DNA of 64,000 nt from DATBFU01 sp035498405 (GCA_035498405.1 DATKAE010000031.1:1-64000); one strand, 5' to 3'. Shown: positions 7,919-18,137, numbered from the stretch's first letter. The notes: generated by a model not told the origin, from the letters alone. A program made the numbers and translations.

Positions 7919-9526
7919 ATGTCCGCAGACGCGAAATCCCATTACGACGCCATCGTCATCGGCGGCGGCCACAACGGCCTCGTCACGGCGGCCTACCTCG
8001 CGCGCGCGGGCAAGTCGGTTCTCGTGCTCGAGCGGCGACATGTTCTGGGCGGCGCGGCCGTGACCGAAGAGGTCTTCCCCGGCTTCAAGTTTTCCGTGTG
8101 CTCCTACGTGGTCTCTCTGCTGCGGCCGGAGATCATCCGGGAGCTCGACCTGCCGCGCCATGGCCTGGAGATCCTGCCGCTCGACGGCACGTTCACGCCG
8201 ATGAGCAACGGCGACTACCTGTGGAGGGTCAACGACCACTTCAAGACGCGCCGCGAGATCGCCCGGCACTCGAAGCTCGACGCCGAGGCCTACGACGAGT
8301 ACGGCAAGGCGATGGTCGACATGGGCCGGTTCGTCAAGCCGATCCTCTCGATGACCCCGGTCGATCCGACCTCTCGCGACTGGAAGGGTTTCGTCGACCT
8401 GCTGCGCTTGGGCCGCCGCTTCCAGGCGCTCTCGCCCGGGGACCAGTACAACCAGGTCCAGCTCATGAGCATGAGCGCGATCGACTTCCTGGACCAGTGG
8501 TTCGAGACCGACGTGCTCAAGGCGACCATGTCGGCCTCGGGGATCATCGGGACCTTCCTCGGAGTGCGCTCGCCGGGCACGGCCTACGTGCTGCTGCACC
8601 ACTACATGGGGGAGATCGACGGGGCCTTCCGATCCTGGGGCTTCGCGCGGGGCGGCACCGGCGCGATCTCCAACGCGATCGCCGACGCCGCGCGGGAGGC
8701 GGGCGCCGAGATCCGGACGAACGCCGCGATCGCCCGCATCGCGACACGCAACGGCAAGGCAACGGGCGTCGTCCTCGAAAACGGCCAGGAGATCTCGGCG
8801 CAGGTCGTCTGCTCGAGTGTCGACCCGCGCCTGACCTTCCTGAAGATGATGGAGTCGAAGCTCTTGCCGTCCGACTTCGTCGAAGACATCGAGCGCTACA
8901 AGTTCCGCGGGTCCTCCGGCAAGGTGAACCTCGCTCTCGACGGGCTGCCGGACTTCCGGTGCCTGCCTGGGAAAGGCGCGCACCTGCGCGGCGCGATCTC
9001 GATCTCGCCCTCCGTCGACTACATGGAGCGCGCCTACGACGAGGCCAAGTACGGTCACTTCTCCCGGCGCCCCTACGTCGACATCGTCATCCCGAGCCTG
9101 ACCGACCCGTCGGTCGCGCCGCCCGGCAAGCACGTCATGTCCTGCTTCGTCCAGTACGCCCCGTACAACCTGAAGGGGAACTGGGACACCGAGCGCGAGG
9201 CCTTCGGGGACACGGTCGTGGACACGATCGCCGAGCACGCGCCCAACTTGAAGAGCCTGATCCGGCACCGGCAGGTCTTGACGCCGCTCGACCTCGAGCG
9301 CGAGTTCGGCCTCTCGGAGGGAAACATCTTCCAGGGAGAGCTGACCCTCGAGCAGCTCTTCTTCCTGCGGCCGGCGCCGGGTTGGGCTCAGTACCGGACC
9401 CCGGTTCGCAACCTGTATCTCTGCGGCTCGGCGACGCATCCGGGCGGCGGGATCATGGGCGCGCCCGGTCGCAACGCGGCGATGAAACTGCTTTCCGACT
9501 GGCGGCGGGGCAGGGTAAGGGCGTGA
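7919..9526 (+). CDS. FAD-dependent oxidoreductase, PYROXD2/CrtI-like (first of a pair)
   Basis: The protein has 535 residues. The N-terminus has the FAD-binding Rossmann motif IVIGGGHNGLV (residues ~12-22), followed by VLERRHVLGGAAVTEE, as in phytoene desaturase-type and PYROXD2 flavoproteins. The C-terminus carries the second FAD-contact motif LYLCGSATHPGGGIMGAPGRN. No carotenoid genes (crtB, crtE, crtY) are nearby. The family includes many amine and polyene oxidoreductases of unknown substrate. The gene starts divergently from the GcvT-like/Rieske operon and is followed 12 bp later by a paralogue. Together they may form a heteromeric flavoenzyme or two successive oxidation steps. Assigning it to the same pathway as the Rieske enzyme is an inference from context. 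Confidence 0.85.
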   Translation: MSADAKSHYDAIVIGGGHNGLVTAAYLARAGKSVLVLERRHVLGGAAVTEEVFPGFKFSVCSYVVSLLRPEIIRELDLPRHGLEILPLDGTFTPMSNGDYLWRVNDHFKTRREIARHSKLDAEAYDEYGKAMVDMGRFVKPILSMTPVDPTSRDWKGFVDLLRLGRRFQALSPGDQYNQVQLMSMSAIDFLDQWFETDVLKATMSASGIIGTFLGVRSPGTAYVLLHHYMGEIDGAFRSWGFARGGTGAISNAIADAAREAGAEIRTNAAIARIATRNGKATGVVLENGQEISAQVVCSSVDPRLTFLKMMESKLLPSDFVEDIERYKFRGSSGKVNLALDGLPDFRCLPGKGAHLRGAISISPSVDYMERAYDEAKYGHFSRRPYVDIVIPSLTDPSVAPPGKHVMSCFVQYAPYNLKGNWDTEREAFGDTVVDTIAEHAPNLKSLIRHRQVLTPLDLEREFGLSEGNIFQGELTLEQLFFLRPAPGWAQYRTPVRNLYLCGSATHPGGGIMGAPGRNAAMKLLSDWRRGRVRA

Positions 9527-9538
9527 GCGGAGAACGGC

Positions 9539-11128
9539 TTGCCTGAGACACGCGACGTCGTGATCATCGGCGGCGGCCACAACGGACTGGTTGCCGCCGC
9601 CTACCTCGCCAAGGCCGGGTTCTCGCCGCTCGTCCTGGAGCGGCGAGAAACGGTGGGCGGCGCCGCGGTCACCGAGGAGATTCATCCGGGTTTTCGGTGC
9701 CCGACCCTCGCGCACTCCGCGGGACCCCTCCTGCCTCACATCGCCAGGGAGCTCGACCTCGAGCGCCACGGGGCGCGGTGGCTGCGCCCTCAGGTCCGGG
9801 TGCTCGCGCTCTCCCCGGTGGGCAAGCACTTACCCCTGTATGACGATCCTGCGCGCACGGCAACCGCCCTGGCGCGGCACTCGGAGAAGGACGCCCAGCG
9901 TTACGGCGAGTTTCACGAGAGTCTGGGCCGCATCGGGCGCCTCGCTCGTCCCCTGTTGTCGCTCACCCCGCCGTCGGTCGATGCCCCGGAGGCGGGCGAC
10001 GTGTGGAAGCTGCTCAAGCTGGGCAAGGACTTCCGCAGGCTTCCCCGCAAGGATGCCTATCGTCTGTTGCGATGGGGACCGATGGCCGTGGCGGATCTCG
10101 TCTCGGAGTGGTTCCAAACGGAGCTGCTGCGGGCCGCGATCGCCGCGCGGGGCATCTACGGCATGTTCGGCGGGCCCTGGTCGGCGGGCACCGGCGCGAA
10201 CCTGCTCGTACAGGCGGCGATCGAGCCGCACTCCGCCGGCCCCGCCGACTTCATCCAGGGGGGTATGGGCGCGCTGACCGCGGCCCTGGCCGCCGCCGCC
10301 CGAGGACTCGGCGCGGAGATCCGCTGCGGGTCGCACGTCGCTCGCGTCGACGTCCGCGATGGACAGGCGCGCGGCGTGGTGCTTTCGACCGGCGAGCAGA
10401 TTCCTGCCCGCGCCGTCGTCTCCAACGCGGACCCGAAACGCACGTTTCTCTCCTTGATCGACCCGACCGACCTCGACCCGGATTTCTTGAACCGCATCCG
10501 AAACTTCCGCAGCTCCGGCGCCGTCGGAAAAGTGAATCTCGCCCTGGCACAGCCGCCGAGGTTCCAGGGCCTCGACGGCGACGGGGCCCTGCTTTCCGGG
10601 AGGATTCACATCGGCCCGGAGATCGACTATCTGGAGCGGGCCTTCGACGCCGCCAAGTATGGCGCGTTCTCGCCGCACCCCTATTGCGACGTGACGATTC
10701 CGACCGTGCTCGACCCCTCGCTCGCCCCGGCCGGCGCCCATGTGATGTCGGTCACGGTCCAGTACGCGCCCGAGCGCCTTCGCGAGGGCGACTGGGCCAG
10801 CCGCCGCGAGGCCTTCGGCGATGCCGTCGTTCAAACGCTCGAGGAATACGCGCCGGGGCTCTCTTCCGCGATCCTCGCGCGGCAAGTCATCACGCCCCGC
10901 GAGCTCGAGGACGTCTACGGGCTGACCGGCGGCCACATCTTTCACGGCGAGCAGGCGCTCGACCAGATCTTCACGATGCGGCCGCTCTTGGGCTGGGCGC
11001 GCTATCGCACGCCGATTCCGGGTCTCTACCTCTGCGGCGCCGGGACGCATCCCGGCGGCCGTGTCACCGGCGCTCCCGGGTCAAACGCCGCCCGCGAAAT
11101 CGCCGCGGACTTGAAGCGGGCCCGCTAG
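9539..11128 (+). CDS. FAD-dependent oxidoreductase, PYROXD2/CrtI-like (second of a pair)
   Basis: This 529-residue paralogue of the upstream gene starts at TTG 12 bp after the upstream stop, with GGAGA a few bases before. It has the same two FAD motifs: VIIGGGHNGLVAAAYLA at the N-terminus and LYLCGAGTHPGGRVTGAPGSN at the C-terminus. Long stretches align throughout with the first copy (for example YLERAFDAAKYGAFS versus YMERAYDEAKYGHFS), so the pair arose by tandem duplication. The substrate is unknown. Close spacing implies co-transcription and perhaps a hetero-oligomer. Its last bases overlap the end of the convergent bacilliredoxin gene by 4 bases. Confidence 0.85.
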   Translation: MPETRDVVIIGGGHNGLVAAAYLAKAGFSPLVLERRETVGGAAVTEEIHPGFRCPTLAHSAGPLLPHIARELDLERHGARWLRPQVRVLALSPVGKHLPLYDDPARTATALARHSEKDAQRYGEFHESLGRIGRLARPLLSLTPPSVDAPEAGDVWKLLKLGKDFRRLPRKDAYRLLRWGPMAVADLVSEWFQTELLRAAIAARGIYGMFGGPWSAGTGANLLVQAAIEPHSAGPADFIQGGMGALTAALAAAARGLGAEIRCGSHVARVDVRDGQARGVVLSTGEQIPARAVVSNADPKRTFLSLIDPTDLDPDFLNRIRNFRSSGAVGKVNLALAQPPRFQGLDGDGALLSGRIHIGPEIDYLERAFDAAKYGAFSPHPYCDVTIPTVLDPSLAPAGAHVMSVTVQYAPERLREGDWASRREAFGDAVVQTLEEYAPGLSSAILARQVITPRELEDVYGLTGGHIFHGEQALDQIFTMRPLLGWARYRTPIPGLYLCGAGTHPGGRVTGAPGSNAAREIAADLKRAR

Positions 11129-11553
11129 GCGGTCGCCTTCTGGGACAGACGGTCGTAGGCGGCCGTCAAGGCCGCGGCCACCTGCTCGGGGGTGCGGCCC
11201 TCGATCTCGTGACGCTGCAGCAGGAAGAGCAGCTGGCCGTCCTCGAGGATCGCCACCTGGGGGGACGACGGTGCCTTTCCTCCGAAATAGCTCCGGACGC
11301 GCGCCGTCGCCTCGACATCCTGCCCCGCGAAGACCGTCGCCAGCCGCTGCGGCGCCTCGCGATGCTTGAGCGACAGCGCCACACCCGGCCGGGCGGCTCC
11401 CGCGGCGCAGCCGCAGACGGAATTGACGACGAGCAGGACTCTCCCCGGCAACGCCAGCTCCCGATCCACGTCCTCCGGCCGGCGCAGCTCGTGGAAGCCC
11501 AGGCGCGCGAGCTCCTCGCGCATCGGGGCAACCATCATCGGATCGTAGGGCAT
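11125..11553 (-). CDS. BrxA/BrxB family bacilliredoxin
   Basis: The protein has 142 residues. The ATG at 11553 is preceded by AGGAAAGGAG. It begins MPYDPMMVAPMREEL and carries VNSVCGCAAGAARPG around residue 45. This is the CGC active-site motif of the bacilliredoxin (YphP/YqiW, DUF1094) family. FAGQDVEATARVRSYF and the C-terminal RHEIEGR also fit the family. Bacilliredoxins remove low-molecular-weight thiols from protein mixed disulfides after oxidative stress. In acidobacteria the partner thiol is not established. The reading frame can be extended far upstream on this strand, but the family N-terminus and the strong ribosome-binding site fix the start here. Confidence 0.9.
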   Translation of the reverse strand: MPYDPMMVAPMREELARLGFHELRRPEDVDRELALPGRVLLVVNSVCGCAAGAARPGVALSLKHREAPQRLATVFAGQDVEATARVRSYFGGKAPSSPQVAILEDGQLLFLLQRHEIEGRTPEQVAAALTAAYDRLSQKATA

Positions 11554-11622
11554 GGCGACTCCTTTCCTCGAAACCGATATCCTAACGCCCGCCTGGAAAG
11601 AAAGTGTGAGCAAGGAGCGCCG

Positions 11623-12822
11623 ATGCCCGTCACCCGCCGAACCCTGATAGCGACCGCCGGCGCCGCGCTGGCCGCGGCCGCCCTGCCAGGCCCGCCTCTT
11701 GCCGCCGCCGCGCTCCCCGCCCTTCCACCGCCGCTCCCCCCGGAGGCCTTCCGCGGGCGCCAGGCGAGGCTCCGAGCCGCGGCCAAGGAGCGGGGGCTCG
11801 GTGCCCTGTTCGTGACCCCCTCGACCAACCTCGCCTACGCCGCGGACCTCGCGATCCAGGGTAGCGAGCGCCTGACCGCTCTGCTCCTCCTGACCGACGG
11901 GCCCGCCATCCTGGTGACCCCGAGCTTCGAGGAGGCCAACCACCGGCGAAACGCCGTCGTGGACGAAGTGAAGCCGTGGAACGAGGACGAGAATCCCATC
12001 GCCTTGTCGGCGAAGTTGCTCGAGGGTGCCAGGGCAGTCGGTGTGGAGGGATCGACCCCCTATCAGACGGTGGCGAGGCTCGCCGCGGTCTTTCCCGGAA
12101 CCCTCGAGGACGCAACACCGGTCTTCGACGCCTTGCGCCGCATCAAGTCGAAGGAAGAGCAGGTCTTCATCCACGCGGCCGCCGGGAGAACCATCCTGGC
12201 GATCGCGGCCACGCACCAACGCATCCGGAAGGGCATGACGGAGCGTCAGGTCGCCGATATCCTGGCGGAGGAATACCGGAAGCTGGGAGTCCAGGGCGAC
12301 GGGCTCGTCCAGTTCGGGCCCTCGTCGGCTTTCCCGCACGGCGGGCCGCAGGAACGCCGCCTCGATTCGGGAGACGTCATCCTGATCGACTCGGGCTGCA
12401 AGGTCCGCGGGTACAACTCCGATGTGACGCGGACCGCCGTCTTCCGGAGCGCCTCGGACGAGGTTCGAAGGGTCCACGACATCGTCGAGCGCGCTCAGAC
12501 GGCCGGGATCGCGGCGCTCAAGGCCGGGGCGATTCCCGAGGAAGTGGACCGCGCTGCCCGCAAGGTCATCGAGGATGCCGGCTACGGGCAATTCTTCACC
12601 CACCGGCTCGGACACGGGCTCGGCATGGATGGCCACGAGTCTCCCTATCTGGTTCACGGCAACCAGACGCCGCTCTCCGCCGGCAACACGGTGACCGTCG
12701 AGCCGGGAATCTACATGCCGGGCAAGTTCGGCGTTCGCATCGAGGACGATTACGCGGTCACCGCGGGAGTCGCGGACGGCCTCTCCGAGCGACTGCTCGA
12801 GCTCGAGGTCATCGGCGGCTGA
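11623..12822 (+). CDS. M24 family Xaa-Pro peptidase, Tat-exported
   Basis: The protein has 399 residues, with AAGGAG before the ATG. The N-terminus TRRTLIATAGAALAAAALPG is a twin-arginine type signal, so the enzyme probably folds in the cytoplasm and is exported. An N-terminal creatinase-like domain (~40-165) is followed by the pita-bread M24 domain. All five metal ligands are present: Asp256 and Asp267 (LIDSG ... SDVTRT), His331 (GHGLGMDGHE), Glu360 (TVEPGIY) and Glu374 (RIEDD). The expected role is cleavage of N-terminal Xaa-Pro bonds of peptides in the periplasm. The gene is divergent from bacilliredoxin, with ~69 bp between the starts, and is followed 25 bp later by a beta-propeller gene. 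Confidence 0.9.
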   Translation: MPVTRRTLIATAGAALAAAALPGPPLAAAALPALPPPLPPEAFRGRQARLRAAAKERGLGALFVTPSTNLAYAADLAIQGSERLTALLLLTDGPAILVTPSFEEANHRRNAVVDEVKPWNEDENPIALSAKLLEGARAVGVEGSTPYQTVARLAAVFPGTLEDATPVFDALRRIKSKEEQVFIHAAAGRTILAIAATHQRIRKGMTERQVADILAEEYRKLGVQGDGLVQFGPSSAFPHGGPQERRLDSGDVILIDSGCKVRGYNSDVTRTAVFRSASDEVRRVHDIVERAQTAGIAALKAGAIPEEVDRAARKVIEDAGYGQFFTHRLGHGLGMDGHESPYLVHGNQTPLSAGNTVTVEPGIYMPGKFGVRIEDDYAVTAGVADGLSERLLELEVIGG

Positions 12823-12847
12823 GACGGCCGCCTTCCGCGCCGCTCTC

Positions 12848-13876
12848 ATGAACCGCGTTGCGCCGTTCTGTCTCGCGCTTCTCGCCGGCCTCGCGGTCGC
12901 GTCCGTGGCGCAGGCGGCCGACCGCCTCGTCGTGCTGAACAAGTCCGACGACACGGCCTCGATCCTCGACGCCTCCAACGGAAGGGTTCTCGCGACCGTG
13001 CCGGTCGGGCACGCTCCGCACGAAGCCGTCGTGCTCGGCGATGGCCGGTCGTGCGCGGTCAGCGACTACGGCGACCGGGCGAAGCCGGGGCACACGATCA
13101 CGCTGCTCGACATCGATAAGGGCGCGAGTCTCGGCCGCATCGAACTGCCCGAAGGCGCGCGGCCCCACGGCCTGGCGGCGCTGCCCGATGGGAGGCTGCT
13201 CGTGACGGCGGAAGGCCTGGGAGAGTTGCTCCTGCTCGACCCCAAGGCGCGCCGCGTCGAGACTCGCATCCCGACGTTCCAGGAGATCTCGCACATGGTG
13301 GTCGCCACACCCGACGGGCGGCGAGCCTTCGTCGCCAACATCGGTTCGGGGTCCGTGACGGCCGTCGAGGGACGCAAAGCGATCCGCCAGATCCCGACCG
13401 GAAAAGGTGCCGAGGGCATCGCCATGACACCCGACGGTCGGGAGGTCTGGGTGACCAACCGGGAGGCCGACACGGTCTCGGTCATCGACGCCAACGGGCT
13501 CGAGGTCGTCGCCTCGGTTTCGGCGGTCGCCTTCCCCATCCGCGTCAAGATCACGCCGGACGGCCGGCGGGCGCTCGTCTCCTGCGCCAAGTCGGGGGAC
13601 GTGGCGGTGATCGACGTGGCCGCCCGGCGCGAGATCGGGCGGATCCAGATCGACCAGGAATCCGTCCCGGGCGCCGCGCAGCGTCTCTTCTCGACCCAGT
13701 TCGGAAAGAGCCCGGTCCCGGTAGGGCTGCTCGTGGCACCCGACGGCAAGCGCGCCTGGGTAGCCTGTACCAATGCGGACGTCGTCTCGGTGCTCGATCT
13801 GGAGACCCTGACGGTTGTGGGCCGGCTCACGGCGGGAAAGGAGCCGGACGGCCTGGCGGGCAGCTTCGGTCGCTAG
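12848..13876 (+). CDS. Exported YncE-like seven-bladed beta-propeller protein
   Basis: The protein has 342 residues with a signal peptide (LALLAGLAVASVAQAA). Six to seven repeats follow the YVTN pattern: VPVGHAPHEAVV, ELPEGARPHGLAALPDGRLL, IPTGKGAEGIAMTPDGREVWVTN, VSAVAFPIRVKITPDGRRALV and GLLVAPDGKRAWVAC. YncE/YVTN proteins are periplasmic propellers whose ligands are mostly unknown (DNA for E. coli YncE). The TAG stop codon coincides with the left boundary of the inverted-repeat element at 13877, so the element may have been inserted exactly at the gene end. Possible co-transcription with the upstream Xaa-Pro peptidase. Confidence 0.85.
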   Translation: MNRVAPFCLALLAGLAVASVAQAADRLVVLNKSDDTASILDASNGRVLATVPVGHAPHEAVVLGDGRSCAVSDYGDRAKPGHTITLLDIDKGASLGRIELPEGARPHGLAALPDGRLLVTAEGLGELLLLDPKARRVETRIPTFQEISHMVVATPDGRRAFVANIGSGSVTAVEGRKAIRQIPTGKGAEGIAMTPDGREVWVTNREADTVSVIDANGLEVVASVSAVAFPIRVKITPDGRRALVSCAKSGDVAVIDVAARREIGRIQIDQESVPGAAQRLFSTQFGKSPVPVGLLVAPDGKRAWVACTNADVVSVLDLETLTVVGRLTAGKEPDGLAGSFGR

Positions 13877-14109
13877 CCCGGATTACTCATGGACACCCGG
13901 CCGAAACACGAGGCAAATCAATGGGCGGGAACGGTTCTGTGGCGTGAGGTCGTCATGGCACCCGGGTACACCTTGTCCGCGACAGAGATTTTTCGGCGAG
14001 GCAAGGAGGCGTGACGACGGCGATGCCGGGGCATCGTCGAGGAGCGCTGACGCCGCATTCGCCGGAAAAGATCGGAGCGGCGGCCGGAGTCGTTCATGAA
14101 TAATGCGGG
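13877..14109. mobile_element. MITE-like element with terminal inverted repeats, copy 1
   Basis: The element is 233 bp. Its left end CCCGGATTACTCATGGAC and right end GTTCATGAATAATGCGGG are imperfect inverted repeats. CTAG flanks it on both sides (13873-13876 and 14110-14113), which could be a 4-bp target duplication or part of the palindromic ends. It is nearly identical to 43148-43379 except for a ~30-bp divergent patch just inside the left end. An internal hairpin GATGCC-GG-GGCATC lies near the middle. It encodes no transposase. Confidence 0.75.
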
Positions 14110-15263
14110 CTAGGGTGGTCCCCGCGGAATCGCCTTCTCCGCAATCCTCGGCCCCGAAATCGCGGCTCGTCTCCCTCGACGTCTTCCGGGGCTTGACCAT
14201 CGCGGGCATGCTCGTCGTCAACACGCCGGGCACCTGGGCCCACGTTTACCCGCCGCTCCTGCACGCCGAGTGGAACGGTTGGACCTATACCGATACGATT
14301 TTCCCCTTCTTCCTCTTCGCCGTCGGCGTTTCGATGGTCTTCTCCTTCGGGCGGCGGATCGAGAAGGGCGCGCGGCCAAAGGATCTCGCCCTCCACACCG
14401 TGGAGCGCGCCGTGGCTATCTTCGCGATCGGCCTGGGGTTGAACGTTCTTTCGTTTCTGCTCTTCCACAAGGCAAGCCTACGGATCCCCGGCGTCCTGCA
14501 GCGCATCGGCGTCTGTTACCTGGTCGGTGGGATCCTTTACCTGGCATTCGGGCGGCGGGGGCTGTTTCCCGCGGCGGCGACGCTCCTGCTCCTATACGCC
14601 GTGCTGATGGCGCAAGTGCCCGTGCCGGGCTTCGGCGCCGGAAGGCTCGACGCCCAAGGAAACCTGGCGGCCTACGTCGACCGGCTCGTTCTCGGCGACC
14701 ACACCTGGAAGCCGGGATGGGACCCGGAGGGCCCCCTCTCGACGATTCCCGCGATCGCCTCGGTGCTCGCGGGCGCCTTGGCCGGAGAGCTGTTGCGCGC
14801 GCGGACGTCCTGGAGGCCGAGACTCGTCGGTCTGATGGCCTCCGGCGCTCTTGCCACCACCCTCGGTGTTCTCTGGGGAACGGTCTTCCCGATCAACAAG
14901 AATCTCTGGACCTCTTCCTACGCGCTCCTGATGGCAGGGCTCGCGGCGGTGGGCCTCGCCCTGTGCGTCTGGATCGTCGACGTGCGCGGCTGGAAGGCCT
15001 GGGCGGCGCCTTTTCGCTGGCTCGGGATGAACGCGCTCGCCATCTTCACGATGTCGCTTCTCGCGACGCTGCTGCTGCTCTGGGTCAAGCTGCCGAGCGC
15101 TTCCGGAAAGCCGCGCTCCCTCTACGCGGCGATCTTCCTCGGCGCCTTCGACCGCTTCGCCGACCCGAGGCTCGGGTCGCTCCTCTTCGCGTTGGCGTTC
15201 CTGGCGGTCTTCGTGGCGGTGGCGGGGTTGCTCTATCGGAAGAGGATCTTCCTGAAGCTCTAG
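14103..15263 (+). CDS. HGSNAT-like (DUF5009) multipass membrane acyltransferase
   Basis: The protein has 386 residues and ~10 membrane segments. The N-terminal SLDVFRGLTIAGMLVVNTPG is the hallmark of the heparan-alpha-glucosaminide N-acetyltransferase (HGSNAT/NagX/YeiB-like) family. WNGWTYTDTIFPFFLFAVG, IPGVLQRIGVCYLVG and FRWLGMNALAIF also fit. Members move acyl groups across the inner membrane onto sugars; the likely acceptor is a periplasmic amino sugar or glycan, which I cannot identify. The ATG at 14103 lies inside the right end of the mobile element, and an in-frame GTG at 14115 lies just outside it. The element may therefore have supplied the start codon. Confidence 0.87.
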   Translation: MRARVVPAESPSPQSSAPKSRLVSLDVFRGLTIAGMLVVNTPGTWAHVYPPLLHAEWNGWTYTDTIFPFFLFAVGVSMVFSFGRRIEKGARPKDLALHTVERAVAIFAIGLGLNVLSFLLFHKASLRIPGVLQRIGVCYLVGGILYLAFGRRGLFPAAATLLLLYAVLMAQVPVPGFGAGRLDAQGNLAAYVDRLVLGDHTWKPGWDPEGPLSTIPAIASVLAGALAGELLRARTSWRPRLVGLMASGALATTLGVLWGTVFPINKNLWTSSYALLMAGLAAVGLALCVWIVDVRGWKAWAAPFRWLGMNALAIFTMSLLATLLLLWVKLPSASGKPRSLYAAIFLGAFDRFADPRLGSLLFALAFLAVFVAVAGLLYRKRIFLKL

Positions 15264-15266
15264 GCA

Positions 15267-15326
15267 GCGGCGCTGACCCCGTCCCCTCGCCCAGAGGCAG
15301 AGGGGACGGAGGACGGAGAGCGCCGC
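15267..15326. terminator. Nested hairpin between convergent genes
   Basis: An inner arm pair CCGTCCCCTC (15279-15288) / GAGGGGACGG (15300-15309) sits inside an outer pair GCGGCGCT (15267-15274) / AGCGCCGC (15319-15326). The structure fills the gap between two convergent genes and could stop transcription from both sides. There is no T-tract, so it would be an atypical terminator. Confidence 0.45.
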
Positions 15327-15339
15327 GGGAAGAAACCGT

Positions 15340-16131
15340 CTAGGCTCGGGGGGCGGGTTTGAAGATCGAGAAGCTCGCGCCCTGCGGATCCTGGAGCGAC
15401 GAGAAGCGGCCCACGGTCGGAATATCCTGCGGGCCGGCCAGGACCTTGGCTCCCAGCGACGTCGCTTTCTTGGTCGCGGCATCCACATCCTCGACCTGCC
15501 AGTACACCGTCCAGTGCGGGGGCACGGGACCCCACTCCGGCCGAATGCCCATCATTCCGCCGATGGGCATGTCACCTTGCCAGAACTCCGTGTAGCTCGA
15601 ATCGACGGTCGATGTCTTCGCGTTCCAACCAAGAAGCTCCGAGTAGAACTTGCCCACTTTGGGCGTGTCGTTGGTCAGGAGCTCCATCCAACAGAACGCG
15701 CCGGGCTCGTTAACGCGCTGCGCGCCGATGGACTCGCGGGCCTCCCACAAGGCGAGGGTGGCTCCCGAAGGATCCTGCAGCACCGCCATCCGGCCGAAGG
15801 TCATGACGTCGAAGGGCTCCGTCAGGACCTTGCCGCCCAGCCTCTTGACCTTCTTCGCGGTCTCCTCGACGGACGCGACGGTGACGTAGGGAAGCCAGTT
15901 CGGAGGCACGCCCTGCTGTCTCTGCTCCGGGCGCATCGGGTAGAGCGCGCCGACGTCCTTGTTCGTCTGAAGCAGCCGCGTGTAGATGTCTTCGGGGCCC
16001 GGACCCATCGGGTTGTCCTGGATGCTCCACCCGAAAAGCGACGTGTAGAACTTCTTGGCGGCGGCGGGATCGGTCGTCGCGAGCTCCGCCCAGGAAAAGG
16101 AACCGGGATTGTGACGCGTAACTTCGGCCAT
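15340..16131 (-). CDS. VOC superfamily protein with two glyoxalase-like domains
   Basis: The protein has 263 residues; GGAGG precedes the ATG. Two tandem halves each show the VOC pattern. The first runs ~1-125 (GSFSWAELATTDPAAAKKFYTSLFGW ... VLQDPSGATLALWE), and the second ~135-260 (GAFCWMELLTNDTPKVGKFYSELLGW ... SLQDPQGASFSIF). The halves are clearly related, so the gene arose from internal duplication. Similar two-domain proteins are annotated only as glyoxalase/bleomycin-resistance/dioxygenase relatives. Metal ligands differ from glyoxalase I, so the reaction is unknown. Convergent with the acyltransferase gene; no operon partner on its own strand. Confidence 0.87.
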   Translation of the reverse strand: MAEVTRHNPGSFSWAELATTDPAAAKKFYTSLFGWSIQDNPMGPGPEDIYTRLLQTNKDVGALYPMRPEQRQQGVPPNWLPYVTVASVEETAKKVKRLGGKVLTEPFDVMTFGRMAVLQDPSGATLALWEARESIGAQRVNEPGAFCWMELLTNDTPKVGKFYSELLGWNAKTSTVDSSYTEFWQGDMPIGGMMGIRPEWGPVPPHWTVYWQVEDVDAATKKATSLGAKVLAGPQDIPTVGRFSSLQDPQGASFSIFKPAPRA

Positions 16132-16256
16132 GGCAGTACCTCCAATGAAGCGGACAGCGTATCGCGGTCCTGCCAGAACTCTTAAACGCGAGCGACGTTC
16201 TTCGCAACCGAGGACGGATGCCCCTTTTCGAAGGACGAACGACCTCGATTTTCGCG

Positions 16257-18005
<1,749 letters not shown>

Positions 18006-18010
18006 CTCGA

Positions 18011-18137
18011 CCTCCCTACGGCGGCATTACCCGCATCAGGTCCTCTTGGGGTCTCCGACGCGGCCGAAGGACGCCGTCGGACTCTCAGCCTTCCGCCGAG
18101 GCCTCTCGAGGCAAAGGCGGAGTCGGCTCCCCCGTCT
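18011..18137 (-). promoter_or_regulatory. TPP riboswitch (THI element)
   Basis: Read on the minus strand: an ACGGGGGAGCC segment, a variable GC-rich P3 arm with its extension, GGCTGAGAG, a second arm, GACCCCAAGAGGACCTGATGCG, GGTAATGCC and CGTAGGGAGG. These match the conserved CUGAGA, ACCUGAU, GUAAUGCC and GUAGGGA blocks of the TPP aptamer. The GGGAGG at the 3' end is also the ribosome-binding site of thiC. TPP binding, which stabilises P1, could therefore block translation directly. No separate terminator hairpin is seen. Confidence 0.92.

Noticed and set aside
7846..7919. ATG start of the GcvT-like gene at 7919
   Set aside because: It would overlap the start codon of the divergent FAD gene and leave no promoter space; a GTG at 7847 with a ribosome-binding site matches the family N-terminus.
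7919..11128. Carotenoid biosynthesis call (phytoene desaturase, crtI) for the FAD pair
   Set aside because: No crtB, crtE or cyclase genes nearby, and the sequences look like the PYROXD2-type branch rather than true CrtI.
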